DNA of 59,156 nucleotides from Bacteroidota bacterium (GCA_013288235.1 JABDCF010000010.1:1-59156), one strand, 5' to 3'. Positions 16,400-25,902 are shown, counted from the first letter of the stretch. The notes: generated from the letters alone by a model not told the origin. Program-made: numbers and translations.

Positions 16400-18238
16400 T
16401 CAAATAATCCCATACAAAGCTCCACCCTTCTCCCCCATGCTATCTACTAATTTTTCAATTTCCGGGTCTTTTTCAAGCGCCGGTGCATGGTGCGGTTTGA
16501 TGCGGGCGTCAATAATCAAAGGACCTTTACATCCCCAGTGCTTATGTTCGGTAAAGCTGTTTATGCCATAAATATCATGTGATGGGTTGCTGCGCGTAAA
16601 CGTTACCCAAACAAAATTATTGATGTTCTGGGCAGTGAATGCAGCATCGTCACATAAAACCATTAACGGCAGGCCATCCAGTTTGGCATCTTTTAGTTCT
16701 TCTTCCAGTATTTCAAAAATCAATGGCGAGTCACTGTGTTTTATGTTTTTGGGCACTTCAACAGCCAGTATGCCTGGCATCACCATTTTATAGTTTACAA
16801 AGGGGCGTGGCAGGCTAAAACCAGCAGGCAATACGTTCCAAAGCTCTCTTTTCACTTCTCCCGCCACGGCTACTGCCACTTTACTGCCAGAGTTTAGCCC
16901 CTCGCCACTATAATCAAGCGTATCTATGGTGGTGTTGGTATAAAAATGCAGGTCGCGGGTAAGGTCTATCCTTTGCAGGATATGTTTTAAGAAGCCGCCG
17001 ATGTCGTTTACATTTAGCTTTGGGTCATCTTCTTGCGCCGCAATGAAAAGGTATTTGGCCAAACTAAGCTGGCCTTTGCCTAATATGTGATTGGCAATAG
17101 TGAGTATTTCCTGCGGTTTGCGCTCGTTTGAATACGGTGTATAACGTTCGCTGCCGATAGCAAACAATAATGGGTGTACACCTGCTGCATCAACCGCATT
17201 TACAGCATGCAGGCCGGGTATTTCTTTTGGGATAGCAGCGCCCGTAATTTCATGAATGAGCGCGCCGAAGCTGGTATCCTCCTGCGGCGGCCTGCCTACT
17301 ACCGTAAACGACCAAATAGCGTCCTTGCGGTGGTAAACATTATGCACTTTTAATAGCGGGAACGGATGTTTCAAACTATAATAGCCCAAATGATCGCCAA
17401 AGGGGCCTTCGGGTTTATTATCGTGGGGCATTACCGTCCCGGTAATTACAAAATCGGCATCTGCCGAAATGCAAAAACCTTCATTATCATAAAAATAACG
17501 AAAACGGCGGTTGCCCAACGCCCCGGCAAACGTCATTTCCGATAAGCCCTCGGGCAATGGCATTACCGCAGCCACAGGGTGCGACGGCGGGCCGCCGACA
17601 AATATACTCACCTTTAAGGGCTGGCCTTTTGCATTGGCTTTGGTTTGATGAACGCCAATACCACGGTGCAATTGGTAATGCAATCCTATTTCTTCGTTTA
17701 AAATATAATCGTTGCCGCCCATTTGTATACGGTACATGCCAAGGTTGGCGTTCATGATGCCTAATTTATCAGCATCTTCGGTATAAACCTGCGGCATGGT
17801 GACAAACGGGCCGCCATCTTTGGGCCAGTTCACAATTTGCGGCAATTCGCTGATATGGCATTTTGCAAAATTAACAGGCGCATTTTTGCTGACTTTCATT
17901 GGCAAAGCCGATAAAGCCGTTAGCGCAACGTTGGCATATTTAAAAGGATGTTTTATTGCTCTTATGGGATCGGATTTTAAATCGACCAATATTTTTATCT
18001 TATCCAAAGTATCCCTGAAAATAAACTTCGACCGCTCCAACGTTCCAAACAAGTTGGATACCGCAGGGAATTTACTGCCTTTAACATTTTCGAACAGGAT
18101 AGCCGGGCCATTATGTTCAAACACGCGTAAATGAATAGCCGCCATTTGCAGGTGAGGGTTAACCTCCTCTTTTATACGGATAAGGTGGCCGTGCTTTTCG
18201 AGATCAGCAACGCAGGCTTGTAAACTTGGGTAACCCAT
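16400..18238 (-). CDS. UbiD-family decarboxylase
   Basis: The 612-residue protein belongs to the UbiD family of decarboxylases, which use prenylated FMN. Recognisable stretches are GHLIRIKEEVNP near the N-terminus, HPVAAVMPLPEG in the middle, PEGPFGDHLGYY around the cofactor site and SFGALIHEITG further on. It is longer than E. coli UbiD (about 500 residues), like other Bacteroidota members. In this phylum such enzymes are often annotated as menaquinone-pathway decarboxylases, but the substrate cannot be read from sequence. I chose the ATG at 18238 (MGYPSLQACV); the longer frame begins with TTG at 18265. No ubiX partner lies nearby. Confidence 0.85.
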   Translation of the reverse strand: MGYPSLQACVADLEKHGHLIRIKEEVNPHLQMAAIHLRVFEHNGPAILFENVKGSKFPAVSNLFGTLERSKFIFRDTLDKIKILVDLKSDPIRAIKHPFKYANVALTALSALPMKVSKNAPVNFAKCHISELPQIVNWPKDGGPFVTMPQVYTEDADKLGIMNANLGMYRIQMGGNDYILNEEIGLHYQLHRGIGVHQTKANAKGQPLKVSIFVGGPPSHPVAAVMPLPEGLSEMTFAGALGNRRFRYFYDNEGFCISADADFVITGTVMPHDNKPEGPFGDHLGYYSLKHPFPLLKVHNVYHRKDAIWSFTVVGRPPQEDTSFGALIHEITGAAIPKEIPGLHAVNAVDAAGVHPLLFAIGSERYTPYSNERKPQEILTIANHILGKGQLSLAKYLFIAAQEDDPKLNVNDIGGFLKHILQRIDLTRDLHFYTNTTIDTLDYSGEGLNSGSKVAVAVAGEVKRELWNVLPAGFSLPRPFVNYKMVMPGILAVEVPKNIKHSDSPLIFEILEEELKDAKLDGLPLMVLCDDAAFTAQNINNFVWVTFTRSNPSHDIYGINSFTEHKHWGCKGPLIIDARIKPHHAPALEKDPEIEKLVDSMGEKGGALYGII

Positions 18239-18448
18239 TTTATAGGTAAAAAATTTAAAAGCCAAAAGTACTCAAATTTGGGCGATTGGTAGATTGACTT
18301 AGTAGGTTTTAATGCAACGACGGTTCCATCAAATTCCGGTCGCAGGAGTTCTCTCTGTATTGTCGTATTTGGCCCTTTCAGGATTGTAGCAATACTTCAC
18401 TAAATCTATAGACAAACATTAAAGTAAGTGCTTGAAAAAAGTTATTAT

Positions 18449-18456
18449 TACTTTTG
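18449..18456 (+). promoter_or_regulatory. Candidate -7 box (TACTTTTG) for the TauE-like gene
   Basis: TACTTTTG matches TAnnTTTG and is followed by cggc. It lies 24 bp upstream of the ATG at 18480 but inside the longer TTG-started frame, so it also argues for the ATG start. No TTTG at the ideal distance upstream. Confidence 0.4.
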
Positions 18457-18479
18457 CGGCCATAACTTTATTTGCCTGC

Positions 18480-19316
18480 ATGTCGGTAATTGTATTTACA
18501 CTTATTATCCTTATCGGTTCCTATTTTGCTGGTTTGTTAGGCTCGCTAACCGGGCTTGGCGGCGGATTTATAATTATCCCTTTGCTGACTTTACTACTGA
18601 ATGTTGATATTAAATATGCTATCGGCGCTTCGCTGGTATCTGTGATTGCCACGTCGTCGGGCTCCGCAGCGGCATATGTACGGGAGGGGATCACCAATAT
18701 GCGGCTGGGCATGTTTTTAGAAATCGCTACTACCGCCGGCGCCATGTGCGGGGCTATATTGGCTTTATATATTCCAACCAATTATATTGCTGTTTTATTT
18801 GGCCTTATTTTAATTTGTTCGGCGTTACTATCTTTACGAAAAAAGGCAGAAATAATTGTACACCAAAAAAGCTACCTGGCCGAAAAATTAAAGCTTAACA
18901 GCTTCTACCCTGTGAACGGCAGCACGGTTAAATATAGTGTTACCAACGTGGCAGGTGGTTTTTTTATGATGTTATTTGCAGGGGCTATTTCGGGCTTACT
19001 GGGCATAGGCTCAGGCGCTTTAAAGGTGATAGCTATGGATACTGTTATGCGTATCCCGTTCAAGGTATCAACCACTACCAGTAATTTTATGATAGGTGTT
19101 ACCGCTTCGGCAAGTGCTGTAGTTTATTTTCAGCGCGGGTATATTAGTCCGGGGCTGGTGATGCCGGTAGTAATAGGCGTACTGATAGGGGCGTTTACAG
19201 GGTCGAAATTATTGGTAAATGCTACATCGTCAAGATGGCTGCGGTTGATCTTTGCGGTAGTAGTATCAGTTTTAGCGGTGCAGATGATCTATCACGGGAT
19301 CGCGGGGAAGATATGA
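18480..19316 (+). CDS. TauE/SafE family sulfite/anion exporter-like permease
   Basis: The 278-residue membrane protein has about eight helices in two related halves. Each half starts with a glycine-rich motif: GSLTGLGGGFIIIPLL near residue 20 and GLLGIGSGALKV after the middle loop. This is the TauE/SafE pattern; members export sulfite, sulfoacetate or related anions. I chose the ATG at 18480. A frame 16 codons longer starts with TTG at 18432 and would read like a lipoprotein signal, but a promoter box lies inside it. The DUF1634 gene follows on the same strand, a common pairing. Confidence 0.8.
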   Translation: MSVIVFTLIILIGSYFAGLLGSLTGLGGGFIIIPLLTLLLNVDIKYAIGASLVSVIATSSGSAAAYVREGITNMRLGMFLEIATTAGAMCGAILALYIPTNYIAVLFGLILICSALLSLRKKAEIIVHQKSYLAEKLKLNSFYPVNGSTVKYSVTNVAGGFFMMLFAGAISGLLGIGSGALKVIAMDTVMRIPFKVSTTTSNFMIGVTASASAVVYFQRGYISPGLVMPVVIGVLIGAFTGSKLLVNATSSRWLRLIFAVVVSVLAVQMIYHGIAGKI

Positions 19317-19406
19317 AGTAGTCTATGGTCAATAGTCCATGGACCATAGCCGGATTGGATTAACCGAAGGAAAAATGAAATCATGGACCATCGACTATGG
19401 ACTAAA
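19317..19406. repeat. CCATGGACTATGG word array
   Basis: The gap between the TauE-like and DUF1634 genes is filled with the words tctatggtcaatagtccatggaccatag and, inverted, atggaccatcgactatggac. The same words occur at 40462-40592, 45058-45178, 45583-45612, 53464-53495 and 54887-54906. It starts directly after the upstream stop codon. No terminator is visible, so the two genes may still be co-transcribed. Confidence 0.7.
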
Positions 19407-19414
19407 CAAAACGA

Positions 19415-19795
19415 ATGATAAAATTCAAAGATAAAGACATGCAATTACTGCTCGGCAAAGTGCTGAGGGCTGGTACGGTAATATCTGTAAGCATTGTTTT
19501 TATTGGCGGGCTATTTTATTTATACCGTCACGGCCATACCATTGCCGATTACAAAAAATTTAAAGGCATCCCTGACTTTGTACAGCATTTTAGCGGTATT
19601 ATAGGAGGTGTTTTGAGCCTTAAGGGGCAGGCCATTATTCAGCTTGGTATCATCCTGTTAATTTCCACACCTATACTAAGGGTCGCTTTTTCAACCATGG
19701 GTTTTGTGCTCGAGAAAGATTATATGTATGTAGGTATAAGCATGCTGGTATTGCTTATTATTTTTGTAAGCATGCTTAGTGGGCATGCTGGGTAA
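19415..19795 (+). CDS. DUF1634 family membrane protein
   Basis: The 126-residue protein has three hydrophobic helices and the DUF1634 pattern: an N-terminal helix ending in GGLFYLYRHG, then a central loop, then GQAIIQLGIILLISTPILRVAFS and a final helix. Proteins of this family are repeatedly encoded next to TauE/SafE permeases, as here, so it may be an accessory subunit of that transporter. Its biochemical role is unknown. ATG start; convergent with the receptor gene at 19825. Confidence 0.8.
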   Translation: MIKFKDKDMQLLLGKVLRAGTVISVSIVFIGGLFYLYRHGHTIADYKKFKGIPDFVQHFSGIIGGVLSLKGQAIIQLGIILLISTPILRVAFSTMGFVLEKDYMYVGISMLVLLIIFVSMLSGHAG

Positions 19796-19824
19796 GGTTT
19801 TAAACTGCCACTATCTTACAGGTT

Positions 19825-22257
19825 TTAATTTACAACCTTCGTCCTGTTTTGTTCCTCTTCATTCCCTGTATGATGCGTTGATCTTACCGCTGTTTTTCCG
19901 AACCTGTAAGTAAACGTTAGTTTTACTATCTGGCTTTCTTTTTTATCCACTATTGACATATCGAGGTTCTGATAATCGGTATGGCTCCTGTCCCGAAGAG
20001 TGTTAAAAATATCGGCAGCGACTAATTTTAAGCTTCCCTTTTTATTAAATAACTGCTGGCTAATGCCCGCATCTTCGTAATAATAGGCTTTGAACTGGTT
20101 TACCCCATAAAAACTTGGGGACTCGTAATGTGACAAAAGATCCGCTGAAACGGTTTTACTTATAATAAAGTGCATATTAATATCCAAAATAATGTCTGGG
20201 GTGCCTTTATTTAGGTTTCCGTATGCAGGGTAAGCAACATAACGCTGATAGCCCGCATTAAGGTTAATATCATTATTCCACCAACTTGTAAAAGCAGCCG
20301 GAACAAAAAACTTTACGCCGTAGTTATAAACTGTGCCGAAATTCACATTTGTAGATATGTTTACTTTTGATGTGTCGTTTTGTTCGTAAAAGTTAAAATC
20401 ATCGGCATTAGTAATTATATTGCTGTATAATGTTGCTACAAAAGTTTTATTATAGGTGTATGATAACTCTATCGTATTACTATATTCCGGTTTTAAATTG
20501 GGGTTTCCCGATGTGAAATCGTAAAGGTCTACATAATACAAAAAGGGGTTTACCTGCTCGTAGTTTGGTCTCGTTATCCTCCTGTTATAACTGATCGAAA
20601 AATCGTGCTTGTCGTCATATTTGTAAGTGAGCAGTAACGTTGGGAACAGGCCCACATAATTGCTGTTTACCACATTGCCCAATGTTACCGAGTTGCCGCT
20701 GGCTACGGTTTGTTCGGCCCGTAGCCCGGCTGTAAGGCCGAATTTATCGAAATTATTATCATAATTTACATAAGCAGCATTTACATTTTCGGTATAAACA
20801 AAGTGGTTGGTAAAATTAGGGTCGTTTTGATATTGCCCGTTTATCAGTGGGCCGAATATCAGGTCGTTATTACTAACCACATTGCTATATTTAATGCCTG
20901 CCTCAAATTTGGAAGTTTTTGAAATGGGGTCGGTAAAGTCAACCTGCGACTGCCACATATATATGTTTGATGGGGACAGGTTTTGTAGCAATTCGGGCGC
21001 TCGGTATTGGCCGCCCGAAGGATCATAAAACATATTAGTGATATACTCCGCCGAACTGCGATTATAATTACTATAATTAAGGTCGGCCGAAAGGGTTTTT
21101 CCTGCCTTATCAAGCTTACCGTTATAATTTAAATTGTAATTTGTCCGGGTTAGGTGCCTGTTAAGGTTTGAATTTGCGGTGATAGTTGAATCCAATACCC
21201 CCTGGTTATTAATTTGCAAAATATTGTCTTTTGTATAACTATCATCGATTATTGAGCCGGTGACCAAAAACCCTATGGTTTGGGTGGGCGATAAATAGTA
21301 ATCGGTACCTATGCCAAAACTATTATTCTGGCTTTTTTGAACACTGTTATAATCAACATCGTAATCGCTTGTTACATTATTGAAGTTAATGTCCCTGTCG
21401 GATGTAAAATCATGGAATGTTTTATTATTACTGTAGGTATAATTACCAAAGATATTGAACTTATCGGTACGGTTGTTAAACACTATGCCGGTATTGCCTT
21501 TATAATAGCTGCCATAACCTGCCGTACCGGTAACAGAAGCATTGAACCCGTTATTTTTCCCCTTCTTCAAAACGATATTAACAATGCCCGCGCCTGATGC
21601 GTCATATTTGGCGGAGCCGCTGGTGATCAGGTCGATATGATCTATAGTACTGGATTGCATCCCTTTCAGTATGCTTGCCAGGTCTTCGCCTGTCAGGTTG
21701 GTGGGTTTTCCGTCAATAGTAACTAAGGCGCCCTGGCGGCCTATAATGCTGATAACATTATTATTATCAACCCTTACCCCCGGCGATTGCCTCAATATAT
21801 CAAATGCCGAATTACCTGTGGCCAATATACTATTCTGAACGTTCAGTGTTATTTTGCCTGGCGAGGCTTCAATTTCGGGCTTTGAAGCGACAATAGAAAC
21901 CTCCTTCAAAAGTTTCGCTGAAACGCTTAACATAATATCCGGCACTTTAACCGGGGTCCCTGCGGTAATTAAATAAGGGCCCGCGTACGATTTATCGTAG
22001 CCTACAGCGCTCACCAGTACCAGATAACTATCCGGTTGCAGGCCTGCAAAGTGGAATAAGCCATCATTATCAGTTATGGTATTGCTTACTATGGATGAAT
22101 CTTTATATTTTATTAATATTATGGTGGCTGCCGGTGCGGGGGAATGATCCGCAGTTAAAACTTTGCCTTGCAGGGCAGCACCTGTTGCCTGGGCATACAA
22201 ATGATTATATAAACCAGTTAAAAATAAAAGGAATAGGCCACCGAACAAAAGCTTCAT
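19825..22257 (-). CDS. TonB-receptor-like outer-membrane beta-barrel protein (OMP_b-brl_3 type)
   Basis: The 810-residue protein has a signal peptide (cleavage near residue 23, LYA-QA) and a carboxypeptidase-regulatory domain (about 27-110, with the typical GKVLTADHSPAPAATI start). A plug-like domain follows (about 125-235, with SPGVRVDNNNVISIIGRQGALVTIDG). The rest is a large barrel rich in aromatic-ended strands. This matches the Bacteroidota outer membrane beta-barrel family related to TonB-dependent receptors. It lacks an adjacent SusD or sigma/anti-sigma pair, so it is unlikely to be a polysaccharide-utilisation receptor. Ligand unknown. Single gene; ATG start. Confidence 0.85.
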   Translation of the reverse strand: MKLLFGGLFLLFLTGLYNHLYAQATGAALQGKVLTADHSPAPAATIILIKYKDSSIVSNTITDNDGLFHFAGLQPDSYLVLVSAVGYDKSYAGPYLITAGTPVKVPDIMLSVSAKLLKEVSIVASKPEIEASPGKITLNVQNSILATGNSAFDILRQSPGVRVDNNNVISIIGRQGALVTIDGKPTNLTGEDLASILKGMQSSTIDHIDLITSGSAKYDASGAGIVNIVLKKGKNNGFNASVTGTAGYGSYYKGNTGIVFNNRTDKFNIFGNYTYSNNKTFHDFTSDRDINFNNVTSDYDVDYNSVQKSQNNSFGIGTDYYLSPTQTIGFLVTGSIIDDSYTKDNILQINNQGVLDSTITANSNLNRHLTRTNYNLNYNGKLDKAGKTLSADLNYSNYNRSSAEYITNMFYDPSGGQYRAPELLQNLSPSNIYMWQSQVDFTDPISKTSKFEAGIKYSNVVSNNDLIFGPLINGQYQNDPNFTNHFVYTENVNAAYVNYDNNFDKFGLTAGLRAEQTVASGNSVTLGNVVNSNYVGLFPTLLLTYKYDDKHDFSISYNRRITRPNYEQVNPFLYYVDLYDFTSGNPNLKPEYSNTIELSYTYNKTFVATLYSNIITNADDFNFYEQNDTSKVNISTNVNFGTVYNYGVKFFVPAAFTSWWNNDINLNAGYQRYVAYPAYGNLNKGTPDIILDINMHFIISKTVSADLLSHYESPSFYGVNQFKAYYYEDAGISQQLFNKKGSLKLVAADIFNTLRDRSHTDYQNLDMSIVDKKESQIVKLTFTYRFGKTAVRSTHHTGNEEEQNRTKVVN

Positions 22258-22397
22258 TAACAGGTATTGTAGAAATTTACTATATATTATCCTTTAATTA
22301 AATCCGCCACAATATAGCAACAAATAATTACCCGATAGATATAAATTGTTTAACGCTGTATTAATAATAAAAGTTACCAGAAAAGGGCCTGGATGGA

Positions 22398-22507
22398 AGA
22401 ACCAAGAGGCAAGAATCAAGAGCCAGGTGAGACAGCCCTGTATATCAATCACAACAAAATAATTGACTATATTATTGAATACAACTTTTCTTGCATCTTG
22501 ATTCTTT
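22398..22507. repeat. AAGAATCAAGAGCC inverted word repeat
   Basis: The words accaagaggcaagaatcaag (22401-22420) and, inverted, tcttgattcttt (22496-22507) flank about 75 bp of AT-rich DNA. The gap 22258-22611 between divergent genes holds this repeat and otherwise AT-rich sequence where both promoters must lie. I see no clear TAnnTTTG box. Confidence 0.5.
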
Positions 22508-22611
22508 GCTTACGATTAGTTCTAATAATTATGGTAAGCCTTTACGAAAATTTATTTCCTTTATTACTGTAAATTTACCGCAATTAAACATGATGATTAA
22601 AATAGTTGCTC

Positions 22612-23409
22612 ATGAATGTTAGCCAGCCTACATTGCGTACTGTTAACGTTACAAGGTATGTTACACCTTTACGCGAAGGCGGGTCATTGCCGGCAATTGC
22701 CGAAGCAGATGATGGTTTTTTATATGTACTAAAATTTCGCGGCGCCGGGCAGGGCGCAAAAGCCTTGATCGCGGAACTTATTGGCGGCGAAATTGCCCGT
22801 GCATTAGGCTTAAAAGTACCCGAAATAGTTTTTGCCAATCTTGATGAAGCGTTCGGTCGCACCGAACCTGATGAGGAAATACAAGACCTGCTTAAAGCAA
22901 GCGTTGGGCTCAACCTTGCACTTCATTATTTGCAGGGTGCCATCACGTTTGATCCATCTGTTAACACCGTTGATACGAAACTTGCCTCGCAAATTGTTTG
23001 GCTTGATTGCCTGCTTACCAACGTTGACCGTACCGCCCGCAATACCAATATGCTCACCTGGCATAAGGAATTATGGCTTATCGATCACGGGGCATCGCTT
23101 TATTTTCATCACTCATGGCATAACTGGCTTGAGCAGGCCAAACGGCCATTTGTGCAGGTGAAAGACCATGTATTGTTACCGTGGGCCACCGAACTGGAAG
23201 CGGTTGACGCGGAATTTCGCACTATCCTTACAGACGAACACATACAATCAATCGTAGCTTTAATACCGGATGAGTGGCTTACGGGCGAAGACACTTTTGA
23301 GTCGCCCGATGACTACCGGCAGGCATATGCCCAATTTTTACTGACCAGGATAGCAAATTCAGAAATTTTTATTAAAGAGGCACAAAATGCAGCAGAAACA
23401 CTTATTTGA
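22612..23409 (+). CDS. HipA-like kinase (HipA_2 type)
   Basis: The 265-residue protein looks like the kinase core of HipA without its N-terminal extra domain. Numbering from the ATG at 22612, Lys41 in YVLKF is the likely ATP lysine. LTNVDRTARNTN (136-147) resembles the catalytic loop with Asp139 and Asn144, and LIDHG with Asp158 resembles the metal-binding DFG-type motif. HipA kinases phosphorylate translation factors. No HipB-like HTH gene is present. Instead the gene overlaps by 23 bp a DUF3037 gene, a pairing I recall from other genomes. A frame two codons longer starts with TTG at 22606 and is less likely. Confidence 0.8.
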   Translation: MNVSQPTLRTVNVTRYVTPLREGGSLPAIAEADDGFLYVLKFRGAGQGAKALIAELIGGEIARALGLKVPEIVFANLDEAFGRTEPDEEIQDLLKASVGLNLALHYLQGAITFDPSVNTVDTKLASQIVWLDCLLTNVDRTARNTNMLTWHKELWLIDHGASLYFHHSWHNWLEQAKRPFVQVKDHVLLPWATELEAVDAEFRTILTDEHIQSIVALIPDEWLTGEDTFESPDDYRQAYAQFLLTRIANSEIFIKEAQNAAETLI

Positions 23410-23770
23410 GTATGCCGTTATCCGCGTAGTGCCGAGGGTAGAGCGCGAAGAATTTCTGAATATCGGCGTAATACTTTATTGCGCCAAACAGCAGTTTTTA
23501 CAGGCAAAGTACCTGCTTGATGAAGCACGCTTAAAGGCATTTTATAGTGATTTGGATATTGTTGAGCTAAAAGAGCATGTATGCTCGATAGAACGCATTT
23601 GCAAAGGCAGCAAAGAAGCCGGGCCAATAGGCAAGCTGGACATAGCCTCCCGTTTCCGTTGGCTCACTGCAACACGCAGCACAGTTGTGCAAACATCCAA
23701 AGTACACCCGGGGTTTTGTAATGATGCAATGGAAACGCTGGAAAAGCTGTTTGGGCAGTTGGTGGTGTAG
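23387..23770 (+). CDS. DUF3037 family protein
   Basis: The 127-residue soluble protein begins with the family pattern (FEYAVIRVVPRVEREEFLNIGVILYC), followed by an acidic helical region and FRWLTATRSTVVQTS. The function of DUF3037 is unknown. Its ATG lies inside the last codons of the HipA-like gene (23-bp overlap), so translation is probably coupled. The tight linkage suggests it binds, regulates or neutralises the kinase, or provides its substrate; this is an inference from gene order. Confidence 0.85.
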   Translation: MQQKHLFEYAVIRVVPRVEREEFLNIGVILYCAKQQFLQAKYLLDEARLKAFYSDLDIVELKEHVCSIERICKGSKEAGPIGKLDIASRFRWLTATRSTVVQTSKVHPGFCNDAMETLEKLFGQLVV

Positions 23771-23779
23771 GGGGATACA

Positions 23780-24157
23780 CTATTTCTTCTCTCCCTCATG
23801 TTCTGCTTCTAACCGTACTTTTTTCAAATCAATCCGTATCAAAGCAAACAAGCTCATATAAACATTGGCTACAAATACCAATGCAAAGCCGGCAATAATA
23901 TATCCGCGCCAGCCATCAAATAGTAATGTGTAATTGGTGATGATAAGCAAGGCAATAGTTACATAGTGACTGAAGCAATACTCGCAGGTAAACAAGTAAA
24001 AAAATTTGCGCTCGGCTATGGTTTTTCCATTGTGACTGCGTTTAAGGCAATATTCATGAGGCTCTTTAAAAACCTCTTCGTGGGTAACTGTCCAGGCTAT
24101 GCAGGCAATTGGGATAGCCAGAGTAAATAACCAGGCAATTTGGGTACTTAAATCCAT
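23780..24157 (-). CDS. Small membrane protein with CEYC motif
   Basis: The 125-residue protein has an N-terminal helix (about residues 6-23) and two further helices (about 62-110). A cysteine pair lies in FTCEYCFSHYV, just before the second helix, and a charged tail follows. The cysteines could bind metal or form a disulphide, and another Cys and two His lie in the loop (THEEVF, HEYCLKR). I do not recognise the family. It is convergent with the DUF3037 gene, nine bases apart, and has its own ATG start. Confidence 0.7.
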   Translation of the reverse strand: MDLSTQIAWLFTLAIPIACIAWTVTHEEVFKEPHEYCLKRSHNGKTIAERKFFYLFTCEYCFSHYVTIALLIITNYTLLFDGWRGYIIAGFALVFVANVYMSLFALIRIDLKKVRLEAEHEGEKK

Positions 24158-24224
24158 AAACGTATAAATGCATTTTTTTACAAAAGGTTTTGATTTAAAG
24201 GGGAATATGGGGCATGTTACATTT

Positions 24225-24254
24225 CGTAGAGACGCAATACTTTGCGTCCCTACG
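24225..24254. repeat. GTAGAGACGCAATACTTTGCGTC palindrome overlapping a stop codon
   Basis: The arms cgtagagacgca (24225-24236) and tgcgtccctacg (24243-24254) match as inverted copies with one mismatch. The TAG stop codon of the gene at 24250-25902 lies inside the right arm. A shorter relative is at 12991-13007. On the minus strand the hairpin could act as a transcript end, but it lacks a clear T-run. Confidence 0.65.
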
Positions 24255-25902
24255 GTTTCACCTTGCTCAATTGAAACCCAATTGTGAATTGGAAAGTATT
24301 GTTATACGACCGGCCACTACCAAAACCAGAAGTAACCTGGTAACCGCTTAGACTCCGTAACCACGATGCCTCAAAGCTTAAGCGTTTAACCTGGAAGTTT
24401 ACCCCACCGGTAACACCCAAATTAAAGCTTTGCAGATATGTCGCCCCTTTTAATAAATTGATTGTTTTGGCATAGTAGGCTGTATCGGCTTTAATCCCTG
24501 CAGGCAGCAAACTACTATGAACATTAATTGTTTTTACAGGAACATTGAACACGGGGCCGCCTACAAAGCTAATGTTACTGTTGACCCTATATATTGTCCT
24601 TAAGGGCACACTAACCGAATAAAACTTACCGGAATTTACTATCTGTATCAACTGCCCCGAGTCAACCTTGCTACCATTGGCGTGGCCATAGGTAGTGGTA
24701 ATAGTTTGCGGGCTAAACAATCTTACCTGGGTATTAATACCCCACTTATCATTTAAATGATAAGTGCCGTATAGCCCGAAATATAAATCGATAGGCGAGC
24801 TGCCGTAAAAATTTGAATTCTGGCTTTTAGGCGTAAAGCTGCCAGATGAATTTACGCCGGTTAACAAACCCCAATCGATATTTGATTGCGTTGAATTTTT
24901 ATTTGCGGTATTTTTTATTTTCGGGGATTTTCCTGCCTTACCGGCTTTACTACCTGGTTGTCTTCCATCGGTTATTGATTTTCGGGCTATACTAATGGTT
25001 GAAGCTGTTATCGGAACGGGATATATAGCGTTGCTATTCCGACCAAAGCCAACCATCGGCGCAAGGGAAAGCAACGCTGGGTATTGCGGTGTATGGCTAC
25101 TATCAATTTTACCTGTTATTTTATCAGCCCCATTTACCTGCTTATTTGTTCCGTTAACTTCGAAATGATTTGCATGCCCGTTTAAATTGCCCGCCACTAT
25201 AGGTCCGCTATTAATAATACCATGTACATTACCATATCTACCGCCATTGCGCTGTGAACTGCCATGTTTTAGAACATTATTTTTATTGGATGACCGAAAC
25301 GGTTTGCCACTGGTATAACTAATTGTCCGCAGACTTCCGCTTGCTCGGTTTGCCACACTTAAATTGTTCCTTTTAGCCACTGCGCCGGAACTTTTACCAG
25401 GAATGGTGCCTGCTCCTGATGGCGTTGAAGCTGAAGCATTTGCCGCTGATTTTGCTGATGCAATTCCGGAACTTTTAGCAGCACCGGGGTTAGACTGCCT
25501 TTCATTTTGCAAGTCAGCAGATGAATTTACTGTGCTGAGGCTGTCCTTAGTTTCTGTAGTTGAATTGTGCGTTAAAGAATCGGGGATAGTATTATTTGAT
25601 ATACTATCGATACTCGATATTATTTTATTCTTATGATGATAGCTAAATGTATGTCCGTGCTTATGCTTTTTTATTTCGACTATATTGGACACTATATACG
25701 TCATAGCGGCCGCCGACATAGATACAAACAACACCGACATCAGCTTAAAGCCTTTTGACCGTGATGGCTTCCCGGCCTCAACAGGCAAATGTTGATCCAG
25801 CAAGCCTTGCATGTGCTGCCAGTCTGTCTGCGGGTCATCATTTATCCGCAATTCGCTTCTCTTTTTCTGCCAAAGCCCGAAGTATTTTAATGAATTTTTC
25901 AT
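24250..25902 (-). CDS. Single-pass membrane protein with C-terminal beta-barrel-like domain, encoded with an ECF sigma factor
   Basis: The 550-residue protein has a short cytoplasmic N-terminus (residues 1-50) containing WQHMQGLLDQHLP, one membrane helix (about 53-74), then about 220 residues of low-complexity Ser/Asn/Gly/Lys sequence. The last 200 residues look like an outer-membrane barrel (SSPIDLYFGLYGTYHLNDKWG ... NNTFQFTIGFQLSKV). Its ATG overlaps the sigma factor stop codon by four bases (ATGA), so translation is coupled. The position is that of an anti-sigma factor, and the N-terminus plus helix fit that role. The barrel-like end would be unusual for an anti-sigma factor. Function unproven. 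Confidence 0.75.
   Translation of the reverse strand: MKNSLKYFGLWQKKRSELRINDDPQTDWQHMQGLLDQHLPVEAGKPSRSKGFKLMSVLFVSMSAAAMTYIVSNIVEIKKHKHGHTFSYHHKNKIISSIDSISNNTIPDSLTHNSTTETKDSLSTVNSSADLQNERQSNPGAAKSSGIASAKSAANASASTPSGAGTIPGKSSGAVAKRNNLSVANRASGSLRTISYTSGKPFRSSNKNNVLKHGSSQRNGGRYGNVHGIINSGPIVAGNLNGHANHFEVNGTNKQVNGADKITGKIDSSHTPQYPALLSLAPMVGFGRNSNAIYPVPITASTISIARKSITDGRQPGSKAGKAGKSPKIKNTANKNSTQSNIDWGLLTGVNSSGSFTPKSQNSNFYGSSPIDLYFGLYGTYHLNDKWGINTQVRLFSPQTITTTYGHANGSKVDSGQLIQIVNSGKFYSVSVPLRTIYRVNSNISFVGGPVFNVPVKTINVHSSLLPAGIKADTAYYAKTINLLKGATYLQSFNLGVTGGVNFQVKRLSFEASWLRSLSGYQVTSGFGSGRSYNNTFQFTIGFQLSKVKP

Noticed and set aside
18432..18479. TTG start giving the TauE-like protein a lipoprotein-like signal
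   Set aside because: A TAnnTTTG box lies inside this extension and the family starts with the first membrane helix; kept only as an alternative.
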